Shown here in pieces: positions 9,001 through 15,245 of a DNA stretch of 46,538 nucleotides. Under the pieces are notes generated by a model. That model was not told the origin of the DNA and made no database searches. It was given only the letters and a program-made list of their open reading frames with translations. The translations under genes were made by a program, and so were the position numbers. Positions within the stretch are counted from its first letter, which is position 1. Each line of letters starts with the position of its first letter. The stretch comes from an uncultured Verrucomicrobiota bacterium. GTDB taxonomy: Bacteria > Verrucomicrobiota > Verrucomicrobiia > Limisphaerales > CAIYYI01. The stretch is taken from NCBI GenBank assembly GCA_903930345.1, contig CAIYYI010000435.1:1-46538 (forward strand). The letters run 5' to 3'.

Positions 9001-11501
9001 AACCCATTCAATATGTCTGGTACTACAACGGCTCGGAACTAACCGGCTACACCAGCAACAAGCTCGTTTTCGATTCGGTCACTCTTTACTACACCGGCAC
9101 GTTTGCGGTGACGGTGATCAACCCGGTCAGCACCCTTTCGATCACCAATATTCAATTGACGGTGCTTTCGCCGCCCTTCATCAACGCCCAACCCAGAAAC
9201 CGCGAGTTTCTCAAAGGCATGCCGGCCGTCATGGAAATCACTGTGGATGGGAGTCAGCCATATCGTATCCAGTGGCGGAAAAACAAGATCAACCAGCTCA
9301 GCGGCAACAACCCCACGTACAATATCGCCAGCGCCGTCACCAATCATTCCGGCAATTTTGACGTGGTGATCACCAACGCCTATGGTTCCATTACCAGCTC
9401 GGTGGCCCGGTTGACGGTCATCGAACCGGATACCAATTCCTTCGGAATCGCCAGCCTCACCACGAATGCCCCCACTGTGGTCGATAGCTATGCGGTGGTG
9501 AATTATAACTATTACGATGGAATTGCCACTTCGGGTAAACGGGTGTTCATCAATGGTTACAATGGTGCCGCCGGATTCAATGTGACGGATTTGGGTGATC
9601 CCTCCATGGTGCCCAGCACCACCAGTGCTTATCGTTACGGATTGGTTTCCGATTTGCGCAGCCAAAAGGCGTATGTGTTTGCCAACAACTCAACCATGAT
9701 CGGTTCCAGTGGCGGAACGGTGAATTCGCTCATTGAATTGGATCCGCAGACGGGTGCGCTGACCACCAATGTCATCCGGTTTTCCCAGAGCTTTTATGCG
9801 GATTACTCGGCAGGATTTTTCTCGGGTAGCCGGCAGGTGGTGGTTCACAGCCAGGGCACGGTTTACTCGATTGCCCTCCCTTCAGGCAAGGTCAGCACTA
9901 TTGGGACCATGGCCACCTACCTGCCGTACAATTATGACAGCAGTTGGTATTATAGCTGGGGCATTGCCGAAAACTGGGGCACCAATACCTACCTGACGTT
10001 TGTCCGTGATCAGCAATCGATCATCCGCATGCGCGTATCCGACAGCGACACCACGGTGGTGGGCACTTACAACAATCTCGGGTACATGGGGAATATTGGC
10101 GTATCGATGACTCGCGGCCGTTGGTATTTCCGCCACCGTTATAATTCCCAGTTCGCCAATTTCACCGAGACCCTTGGGTCAGCCAGCGCCTCGTTCGTGT
10201 ACCTGATGGCACCGGATGATCCGGTGCAGATTGTTGAACCTCCGGCGAACACCAAGGTGACCGCCGGTGGCAACACCACGCTGCGCGTCCAGGCTGTGGG
10301 GGGCGCACCGCTCACCTACCAGTGGTACAAGGATGGCAACCTGATGCCCGGTTATGTGGGTTCACAGCTCAATCTCTACAACTGTCGTTTGAGCGCGGCC
10401 GGCCTTTATCAGGTGGTGGTTGCCAATAGCGTGAGCGCAGTCACCAGCACCGTGGGCCGCTTGACGATCGATTACGGCATTGGTTCCTATGTCACCATGC
10501 CCTTGATGCCTATGACCAACGTGTGGCGCTATAATACCAATGTGATCTACAACGGCACCAACAGCCCCAACTGGGTGGCTCCGTTGTTTAATGACTCCGC
10601 TTGGCCGTCCGGTCCGGCCCTGCTGTACAACGAGGACAACGCGGCGGTATCACCACGCCTGACCCCATTGTTACTTGGGCGTACAACGTACTATTTCCGG
10701 ACGTCCTTCGTGGTGAACACCAATCTCTCTGACGCGACCTTGGAGTTCAACACCATGGTGGACGATGGCGCCATTATCTATCTGAATGGAAAAGAGATGG
10801 GGCGCATTCGTTTCACCACAGGCACGGCCGCCAATTATGGGAATTACGCCAACGCCTCCGCCCCGGGCAGCGGCGGCGACGCGACGCTGGAGACCTGGTT
10901 GTGGTCGAGCGCCAACCTGCTGGTCGGCACCAATGTGCTGGCCGTTGAGGTTCACCAGAACAGTTCCAGCAGCACCGATATCTGCTGGGGGATGTCGCTC
11001 AACGCCCGAATTCCGGTTTACAATCAGGCACCAAACATAACCAACCAACCGGTTAGCGTTCGCTTACCAGTTGGGGCCAACGCCACCTTCCAAGTGGATG
11101 CCAGTGGCACGGCACCGTTCAGTTACCAGTGGCAGATGAATGGGGAAAATATTGTCGGTGCGCAGTACCGCACCCTGGTCGTGACCAATGTCAACCGGGC
11201 CAATATCGGCTATTACATGGTCACGGTTCGCAACAGCTTTGATGTGGCGCAGAGCATTCCAGCGGTTTTGGCTTTGGATTTGCCGGCCCTCTTTGCTCCG
11301 CCGGTTCGCTCCTCCGACCAGGCTTTGGAGTTCCAATTCCAACTGAACCCGGGGGCGGTGTACTCGCTCGAATCAAGCACCAACCTGGCCATCTGGACGG
11401 AAGTGATGCGTTGGACCAATGCCAGCAGCGTCATGTCCTTCACCGATGACGCCATCTACCAGAACGGGCAGCGGTTTTTGCGCGTGCGCGAAATCAGGTA
11501 G
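3..11501 (+). CDS. Giant secreted CotH / lamin-tail / Ig-like multidomain protein (3' part, 5'-truncated)
   Basis: The reading frame is open to the left edge, so the true start lies upstream; about 3,830 residues are visible. Domains in order, by nucleotide: a CotH-like region (15-800) with the signature LYRG and YDVDSLFG near 430-491; a right-handed beta-helix-like stretch (1040-2210); six lamin-tail-like domains, each opening with (I/V/L)xE(I/V/W)L or INEW and carrying (V/I)ELFNP or similar, near 2533, 2962, 3939, 4374, 4800 and 5280; jelly-roll-like modules at 3410-3900 and 10510-11010; about nine Ig-like modules with YQW and GxY motifs between 5870 and 11270; a Calx-beta-like domain (6640-6960); two Big_9-like modules (6970-7510). 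The last 70 residues carry the SLESSTNLAIW motif frequent at verrucomicrobial C-termini. CotH proteins are atypical kinases of spore coats or cellulosomes; the rest looks adhesive or structural. It is probably secreted or surface-exposed. The substrate is unknown. Confidence 0.9.
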   Translation, partial: NARAVQMRFNNVNLAQTASSMWGLYSHNEELGGDFAQAHFPEDPNGNVYRGVRPDGGQGYANFSGTNYFRDIYLKMNNGSADDFSDLFELIQVLNNTPDARYTAEVSRVLDVDMAMLYFAVNAIADNNETSLSNGSGDDFALYRGNKDRRIKLMSYDVDSLFGFQNSSATASIWRAINSPAGTTTINRFLTWPDFAPKYYATLKRLCETTFSSDQFNPLVDQYLGSWIDASRIIQLKGYMTNRIVSIMSQIPQRLTAVSPLAAQNGFPRSTVASTSLTGVGNVIRTHAVRVNGVSATWTAWQGTWSANNLTLNPGLNRLLVEALDEMGRVFESTTVDVWYDTGTTTPITSSITADATWTASGGPYLVSGEIYVQGGATLTIAPGTTVYFNAGARLSVGGRLLANGTASQRIRFTRPPAAAATDSWNGLNFQETGVDVSRLSYVDIDYTGAGTPDKAIYVFESTLLADHLTFSGTTHGLIELENGSLHVRDSVFPNIIGKEHIHGRVLPANGFLIIENNLFGSTTGLNDIIDFTGGQRPGAIMQVISNVFTAAADDVLDLDGTDAHIEGNVFMNVRRANGSTVDTSSAISGGKDGTLTSRITIVRNLFYNCDHAILAKEGNYYEIVNNTMLQMNESAINFDEPGRRGEGVTPGLGAYVAGNIIWNTSTNFENVYVNHPTFGTTQITFTNNLTSASDWASNQVGNIRVNPMLNSYGPFTSAEEARAGFALRAGSPAVATGPNGLDRGGLVAGGASITGEPPPATAQNHARLTVGGPGMTHYRYRVNNSAWSAQEFSVADPLVLTNLASGSYGVAVIGKNSAGVWQAETNATLSQTWTVGGIPARVQLSEILARNASAVSVAGKYPDLIELFNPGTDMVSLQGMSLTDDPSKPRKYVFREGLKINAGQYLTLVADNGDSITDIYVRFRLDDSGDALYLYDQNTNLIDSVVFGLQLPDYSLSRAENGTWALSRPTFGTANQVVGVGDPGRLKINEWLASAERLFVSDFVELFNPDSVPVDISGCFLTDNVIGNPTRNPLPPCSYMAPNGHLALYADGAPELGADHLNFKLGYDLGGIGLMTPALELIDEVMYAVQFRDVSQGRSPDGSPNLMFFDRPTPGAPNQAQTVVITPLLSTLVPFNQTWKYQISGTDLGTAWSATNYVDASWQTGAGIFYFSSNNTTPALPVGTTITFTRPVPQNTFYFRTTFNFSGDPATTTLALSHYIDDGCVVYVNGVEYFRFNLGAGTNVIYSTRATSASGDGVITGPVSLSVTNLRQGVNHLAVEVHQTSANSSDMAFGLALDAQRFVTNFLSVPVMISEVLARNQTHTNANGKPIDWVELFNPSTNVVDLSGMSITDETGLPRKWVFPSGATIVPGGYYVVDFDDSSPYSPVNAGYEISGDGGALYLFHRPDEGGGLLDSITYGLQAGDLSVGKVSGVWRLCQPTRSGANQPVALGSPGLLRINEWMPAPDSGDDWFELHNPGSFPVEISGLYLTDNLNDPYKNRIPALSFIGSGPNGYALFQADSAPSKGANHVNFKLSNVAEAIALFGANTVVPQVIDYIIYTVTSLGISQGRLPDGSTNMVTFSQTASPGDPNYWMLSTIVINEVLTHTDSPLEDAIELRNLTSGDISIGGWYLSNSRRDLKRYLIPAGTILPANGYLTFYEYQFNSSAGGGTPFTLNAAQGDQVFLSAADGMGNVIGYRAQAEFGPAANGISIGYFETSTGSDLAAMSRRTFGQDAPASLAQFRMGRGAPNSYPQVGPLVVSEIMYHPPDIGTNDDTLHEFIELHNVSTSAVPLYDPAHPTNSWRLRDAVTYVFPPGFTMAPQEYVLVVSFDPAVNLVELADFKERYGVPANVVILGPFEGKLDNNGEPVELVRPDAPQMPPHPDAGLVPELKVDKVKYHDSAPWPVLADGNTNGIGLSLQRSGLTNYGNDAVNWVAAEPSAGRPNSPAVLAAPVVVTQPQSIGVLAGSNVTFQVAVTGAAPLGYFWKFNGAILPGETNSTLVVGNAQSRNSGRYSVVAFNPAAANTSSEAQLVVSTPPQIADQPQDQMVVAGRDASFVVTAGGSALSYQWRFNGQPLLFGTNSLLVLTNVQTVQEGLYDVLVTNLLGVVYSRTAALLVITPPMLVSNPHPVDVLIGSNAHFAVGVDGRGLSYQWFFNGGALPDQNSATLDILDVQAGDAGPYQVIVSNLAGSVTSLVATLSVIVPPLVDLAVSPGVVTEGGASSPSVSFTRSAGSTGNTQPLTVYLSIAGSAVSGVDYAALPAFVTIPAGVSSTNLLVPLLNDATPEGDETLTISLLEAVSYRPGATAMARITILDDDNQRPVITFMTPTNSQFFAFTPTNILVSASASDTDGSIALVQFYDDTNFIGQAVSVPYQVLLTNATYGTNWLYAQARDNLGAVVNATPIAIVVNHRPEVRIVNPLPNQTFASTLAVAVDASASDLDGSITTVWLYDQTNLMAVFLSPPYSTTLTNLGAGSHQLLVVAQDDHGMISTSAPVNITVNLPGFFDNFEPDYNRNLWTFGDTAAGAVEASDYGGYVSPSHSLWFGGNGTRSAATTNLNTLQGGLLSFYIRLAYGTYLSTWESTDSGQGVVLEYSINGGTSWTQIQAYDYGFAAGDWSYQEMAIPTIAQTTNSIFRWRQVGHDGTGCDHWAIDDVQIVVGPVPPRIVVAPADQSILVGAAVSFSVTASGSAPLTYQWRFNGSNILGATSSAYSITSAASNHIGVYSVVVSNAVGSATSRDASLNLVTELTLGVALDADNLVWATSGNGLWIPQTTNTCNGIAAQSGVIGHNQNSLLSTVVSGPGTLSFWWRVSSESCCDYLEFAIDNVVQASIAGDQKWSQRSYRIETGNKTISWNYRKDGSVVTGSDRAWLDLVSFVPDGPTPPTISQQPTNAIVLLGGSAIFNVGVNGTMPFSYQWLRNGTNAVGISASTLTINNVASNHLGVYTVVITNAYGSVTSAPVSLTIGSPLQLLQAPVSQTVMSGANVTFEVLVSGSQPIQYVWYYNGSELTGYTSNKLVFDSVTLYYTGTFAVTVINPVSTLSITNIQLTVLSPPFINAQPRNREFLKGMPAVMEITVDGSQPYRIQWRKNKINQLSGNNPTYNIASAVTNHSGNFDVVITNAYGSITSSVARLTVIEPDTNSFGIASLTTNAPTVVDSYAVVNYNYYDGIATSGKRVFINGYNGAAGFNVTDLGDPSMVPSTTSAYRYGLVSDLRSQKAYVFANNSTMIGSSGGTVNSLIELDPQTGALTTNVIRFSQSFYADYSAGFFSGSRQVVVHSQGTVYSIALPSGKVSTIGTMATYLPYNYDSSWYYSWGIAENWGTNTYLTFVRDQQSIIRMRVSDSDTTVVGTYNNLGYMGNIGVSMTRGRWYFRHRYNSQFANFTETLGSASASFVYLMAPDDPVQIVEPPANTKVTAGGNTTLRVQAVGGAPLTYQWYKDGNLMPGYVGSQLNLYNCRLSAAGLYQVVVANSVSAVTSTVGRLTIDYGIGSYVTMPLMPMTNVWRYNTNVIYNGTNSPNWVAPLFNDSAWPSGPALLYNEDNAAVSPRLTPLLLGRTTYYFRTSFVVNTNLSDATLEFNTMVDDGAIIYLNGKEMGRIRFTTGTAANYGNYANASAPGSGGDATLETWLWSSANLLVGTNVLAVEVHQNSSSSTDICWGMSLNARIPVYNQAPNITNQPVSVRLPVGANATFQVDASGTAPFSYQWQMNGENIVGAQYRTLVVTNVNRANIGYYMVTVRNSFDVAQSIPAVLALDLPALFAPPVRSSDQALEFQFQLNPGAVYSLESSTNLAIWTEVMRWTNASSVMSFTDDAIYQNGQRFLRVREIR

Positions 11502-11578
11502 GCCACCGGTGCGGCGCACCCGGGATACCGGTTGGTGAAAAGCCGGCCAGCCGTTGCCGCAGGCTTGCGCTCCCGGTT

Positions 11579-13177
11579 TTGTCCCGGTACAACTTCGGCG
11601 TGCAAAAAGTATCGCCCAAGTCTGTCCCTTCTGCGGCCCCGGAGGAAACGGGCCTGCGCCGTTTCTATTATCTCACGGCGGGAATCTGCGGCGCCGCCAT
11701 CCTGATTGTCGAAATTCTGGGAGCCAAAATGCTCGCTCCCTTTTTTGGCACCTCCCACTTCGTGTGGACGGCCCAGATTGCCGTGACCATGGTGAGTCTG
11801 GCGGTCGGGTATTATGCGGGCGGCTGGTTGGTGGATCGCACTCCGCGTGTCGGCCGCCTGTACGCCTGCATCCTGGTGGCGTCCTGCTATTTGTGTCTGA
11901 CGGTGCCGCTGTGTCCGAAGATTTCCTTCTGGTGCCTGGATTTTAACCTGGCGGTGGGTGCGGTGCTGGCCTCGCTCTTTCTGTTCTTTCCACCGCTCAG
12001 CCTGCTGGCCATGACCGGCCCATTCCTGATCCGTATTATGACCTCGTCCGTGTCTGGCGTGGGTGGCCAGGTGGGGCGGCTCTCCGCCATCAGCACGGCG
12101 GGCAGCGTGCTGGGCACGGTACTGATCGGCTACTGCCTGATCCCGTTTCTGCCAAATTCCATGACCATGTATCTGACGGCGATGGTGCTTATGGTGCTGG
12201 CTTCCGCGCATTTCCTTTTCTGGGGCCGTTCCCGGGCCGGCTTGGCGGGACTGGTGGCATGCGTCTTTGGCGGCCTGGCGGTTGGGTGGTATGGGGTGCA
12301 TCAGGACGCCCAATCCAGCCTTCCCGGCATGGAGGAGTTGGAGCGTCGCAATTCCAATTTCGGTCTCATGCAGGTTTTCCAGGCCACCAATGAATTGAAG
12401 CGCATTTATCGCAACGATTATCTGGTCCAAAACGGATATGACCCGGGGCGCAAACAGAGCATTCACAGCTTCACTTATCTGCTGCATGGTCTCACACGGG
12501 CCTACACCTCCAATTTGAATGAGGTGCTGTGCATCGGGCTGGGGGTGGGGATCGTCCCCATGCAGCTCGCCCGTGAGGGGGTCAAGGTGGAGGTGGTGGA
12601 GATTAATCCCACCGTGGTGCCGATCGCCGAGAAATACTTTGATTTGGAACCTGCCAAACTCACGATCCACATTCAGGACGGCCGGCATTTCTTAAACCGG
12701 TGCAAGAAGCAGTATGACGCGGTGGTGCTGGATGCTTTCCTGGGGGATTCCTCCCCCTCCCACCTGATGACCCGGGAGGCGTTTGCCGCGATCAAGCGGG
12801 TGCTCAAACCGAAAGGGACGCTCGTGATCAACAGCTTTGGCGATCTGGAGCCGGGTCGGGATTACTACACGGCTTCGCTCTCCAAAACGCTCAAGGCCGT
12901 TTTCCCGGGGGTCCGCATTCACAGTCGCGGCTCGGGCAATATTTTCTTCGTCGCCTCCCAGCGGGCGGTTCTGGAACCGTGGACAGGCATTGATCTTGAG
13001 TCGGTCCACCCGGACGTCAGTTGGCAGGTGCAGATGAGTTTCCGTGGGCTTGTGGAAACCAACCCGCAGCAGGGGCGGGTGTTGACGGATGACTACAACC
13101 CGGTCGATTTCTATGACGCCGCCAACCGCGAAAAGATGCGGCGTTATCTGGCGGCGGATATGCATCCCCAAAACTGA
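11579..13177 (+). CDS. Membrane-anchored spermidine synthase-like protein
   Basis: The N-terminal half (residues about 28-240) has roughly six hydrophobic segments resembling a cut-down transporter. The C-terminal half (about 255-530) is a spermidine-synthase-type Rossmann fold with GLGVG (320-324) for the nucleotide cofactor, Glu341 in VVEINP, QDGRHFL at 367-371 and Asp385 in VVLDAF where the catalytic aspartate of SpeE lies. Fused transmembrane/spermidine-synthase proteins are widespread, but their reaction is mostly unproven and may not be polyamine synthesis. There is no adenosylmethionine decarboxylase nearby. The start used is TTG at 11579; a GTG at 11600 is an equally plausible start. 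It ends 3 bp from the convergent TIM-barrel gene. Confidence 0.88.
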   Translation: MSRYNFGVQKVSPKSVPSAAPEETGLRRFYYLTAGICGAAILIVEILGAKMLAPFFGTSHFVWTAQIAVTMVSLAVGYYAGGWLVDRTPRVGRLYACILVASCYLCLTVPLCPKISFWCLDFNLAVGAVLASLFLFFPPLSLLAMTGPFLIRIMTSSVSGVGGQVGRLSAISTAGSVLGTVLIGYCLIPFLPNSMTMYLTAMVLMVLASAHFLFWGRSRAGLAGLVACVFGGLAVGWYGVHQDAQSSLPGMEELERRNSNFGLMQVFQATNELKRIYRNDYLVQNGYDPGRKQSIHSFTYLLHGLTRAYTSNLNEVLCIGLGVGIVPMQLAREGVKVEVVEINPTVVPIAEKYFDLEPAKLTIHIQDGRHFLNRCKKQYDAVVLDAFLGDSSPSHLMTREAFAAIKRVLKPKGTLVINSFGDLEPGRDYYTASLSKTLKAVFPGVRIHSRGSGNIFFVASQRAVLEPWTGIDLESVHPDVSWQVQMSFRGLVETNPQQGRVLTDDYNPVDFYDAANREKMRRYLAADMHPQN

Positions 13178-13180
13178 CGC

Positions 13181-14128
13181 CTATTGGACGCCGAAGGCCT
13201 GCCGCAAAACCTTCAGGCTTTTGGCCACGCCGGAATCCGCGCTCTCCTTGCCTTCGAATTCCAGGGAGACAAATCCCTGGTAGCCAGCTTTGCCCAGGAT
13301 GCCCGCGATGCGGGGGTAATCTAGGTCCAGCGTGTACCACTCTCCACCGCCATAATACGTTTTGGCCTGCACAAACACGGCCCGGGGCGCGATTTGCTCC
13401 AACTGGTCGTACGGGTTCTCCAGGAAATTTCCGGTGTCCAGCAGCGCCCCCAGCCAGGGGGAGGGGAGCGCATCCAGGATTTTGAGGAGCCCCTTGGCCG
13501 TGCGTGCCAATCCCCAATGGTTCTCAAGCCCCAGCACCACCCCGTACTCCTCGGCCTTTTTCAGGCACTGCTGAATGCCGTCAATGCACCACTTGTAACC
13601 TTCCTCCTCGGTGCGCCCGGCGGGCACATTTTCAATGCCGCGCTGGGCCATCAGGGTGTCGAAATCAACCGTGTTCCAGCGTCCGGTGTTGATGCGGATG
13701 CAGGGGATGCCCAGCTCGTGCGCGATGGCAAGGCATTTGATGGTGTGGTCCACGTGCAGTTTGAGATCTTCCGGCTTGGCCTGGACGAAGCTTTGATGGG
13801 TGGAGAGGCAGATCAGGCTCATGCCGTTGACCAACGCGTGCCGTTTGAGCTGCCGCAAATAGGCGAGGTGCTCCGCCGTCAGCGGTTCCTTTTCCGGGAT
13901 ATCCATCTGTCGATGCAGGATGTCCACGCCTGAAAGATTCAGTTGGGCGGCCTTGGTGATGACCTCTGCCACTGTGACCTTGGGTTCGCGGAAGTGCCAA
14001 TAGGAATAGGTGGACACACCCAGTTTCACCCGGTGCCTGACGGTGGCCGGGGCGGCCAGGCTGAGGGCGGGGGCGGCGGCCAGACTGCCCAGGCCTGCCA
14101 ACAGAAAATTGCGTCGGCTTGAATCCAT
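13181..14128 (-). CDS. Tat-exported sugar phosphate isomerase/epimerase-like TIM barrel protein
   Basis: This 315-residue protein begins with a twin-arginine signal (SRRNFLLAG, Arg5-Arg6) followed by a hydrophobic, alanine-rich stretch ending near AAPA. The mature part has the xylose-isomerase-like TIM barrel pattern: KLGVSTYSYW, SGVDILH, CLSTHQSFV, IRINTG, LGLENHWGL (a metal-ligand-type Glu/His), ALLDTGNF and VSLEFEGKE. This superfamily isomerises or epimerises sugars and cyclitols with a divalent metal. The substrate cannot be told. Tat export suggests a periplasmic enzyme that folds with its metal in the cytoplasm. It is the last gene of the nfeD-flotillin-carbonic anhydrase cluster, 7 bp after the carbonic anhydrase. 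Confidence 0.88.
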   Translation of the reverse strand: MDSSRRNFLLAGLGSLAAAPALSLAAPATVRHRVKLGVSTYSYWHFREPKVTVAEVITKAAQLNLSGVDILHRQMDIPEKEPLTAEHLAYLRQLKRHALVNGMSLICLSTHQSFVQAKPEDLKLHVDHTIKCLAIAHELGIPCIRINTGRWNTVDFDTLMAQRGIENVPAGRTEEEGYKWCIDGIQQCLKKAEEYGVVLGLENHWGLARTAKGLLKILDALPSPWLGALLDTGNFLENPYDQLEQIAPRAVFVQAKTYYGGGEWYTLDLDYPRIAGILGKAGYQGFVSLEFEGKESADSGVAKSLKVLRQAFGVQ

Positions 14129-14135
14129 GGTTGCT

Positions 14136-15167
14136 TCAGCGTTTGTCTTTAAAGTGGCTGTGACCGGTCATGAACGGTGGCGGTTTGATCCTTGCGGCGG
14201 CTTTCGCCAGTTCTTCCACGGTGCGCCATTCGGTGCTCCCCTCCACCTGGATCGGGGTTTTGGCGTCCACCCGTTCCTCCGCCAGCCATTGGATGAGTTT
14301 GGCCCCGGGGATGGGTCCGTAGGTGCGCTGATCCGTGCCGATGATCTTGTAGAGTTGCTGCTTCAGGATGCCCCTGGCCAAATCAAGGGCCACTTCTTTG
14401 ACCAGCTCAGCCGGCGTGTCCGCCCGGGGATGGGTGGCGGCCATTTCGTGCATCTTTTCCAGCATGTGCTCGGCCGTGGTGATGGTTTCACCAATCTGGG
14501 TTTCGGCCACCGTCACGGTGCCCATTTTAAAATCCTCCAGCCTGGCCATCATGCTTTGGGCTTTGACCGCCGCGTTCTGCACGGCGGAACTGTACTGGGA
14601 GGTATTGGCCTCCAGGGTCTGGTAACCGTTCACCAGCCACTCCAGGCGACCGGTCTGGGTGTCCACCAGAAACCCATGCACCGGAATCTGGGATCCGATC
14701 AATGAGCTGTTGCGCACATGTTCGCAGGCGGTCATCACGTTTTGCCGCTCGCTGGCAAAGAGCCCGAAATACTCCACCAGGTTCTCCGGCAGCTTTTGCC
14801 GCTCGACCCCCAGTCGTTTCATGGCATCGGTGAACGTCAGAGTCGATATCTTGCCCACCTGACAGTCTGTGTGCCCCACGATGGCAATCTCGCGCCCGCC
14901 CTTGATGGCGCACGCCATGGCCAGCGAGCGCATGGTGCTGCTCAAGGTGCCGGTAATGATGTTGCCCGCATTCCTGAGCCAGATGATTTTCTCCTCCGGC
15001 AAGGCCAGCGTCTGGGGGATCAGTTGGTTCAGTCGCGGATCGATGCAGGTGAGCACGGCGACCGGCAGGGCTCCCTGGTATTCGTCGGTCCGCACGGCGG
15101 CAGTGGCGTCCCCCTGGAGCCGCCGCTGGCTGGCTTCGAGAATGGCTTCAAACAGGCGCATGGCCAT
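14136..15167 (-). CDS. Beta-class carbonic anhydrase with C-terminal GYF_2-like domain
   Basis: The N-terminal about 200 residues form a beta-carbonic anhydrase: the zinc motifs are Cys41-x-Asp43-x-Arg45 (CIDPR) and His99-x-x-Cys102 (HTDC), with RNAGN at 65-69. It should interconvert CO2 and bicarbonate. From about residue 277 to 325 there is a GYF_2-like domain: TYGPIPGAKLIQWL, then a conserved 'T..EW' turn. GYF_2 domains are protein-interaction modules common in bacterial membrane proteins. At 343 residues it is much longer than a typical beta-CA (about 200-230). No signal peptide is visible, so it is probably cytoplasmic. The start ATG at 15167 follows AAGG nine bases upstream. It lies 78 bp downstream of the flotillin gene and 7 bp before the TIM-barrel gene, so co-transcription is likely. 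Confidence 0.88.
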   Translation of the reverse strand: MAMRLFEAILEASQRRLQGDATAAVRTDEYQGALPVAVLTCIDPRLNQLIPQTLALPEEKIIWLRNAGNIITGTLSSTMRSLAMACAIKGGREIAIVGHTDCQVGKISTLTFTDAMKRLGVERQKLPENLVEYFGLFASERQNVMTACEHVRNSSLIGSQIPVHGFLVDTQTGRLEWLVNGYQTLEANTSQYSSAVQNAAVKAQSMMARLEDFKMGTVTVAETQIGETITTAEHMLEKMHEMAATHPRADTPAELVKEVALDLARGILKQQLYKIIGTDQRTYGPIPGAKLIQWLAEERVDAKTPIQVEGSTEWRTVEELAKAAARIKPPPFMTGHSHFKDKR

Positions 15168-15245
15168 GGGTTACCTTGGTGGGGTTGGCGTTGCAAAGAA
15201 CATTGGGTGCCTTTTCCATGGCCGTACGCGCTCATCAAACCGCGC

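Noticed and set aside
11508-11520. GGTGC-GGC-GCACC hairpin after the giant gene as a terminator
   Set aside because: The stem is only 5 bp and no T-run follows.
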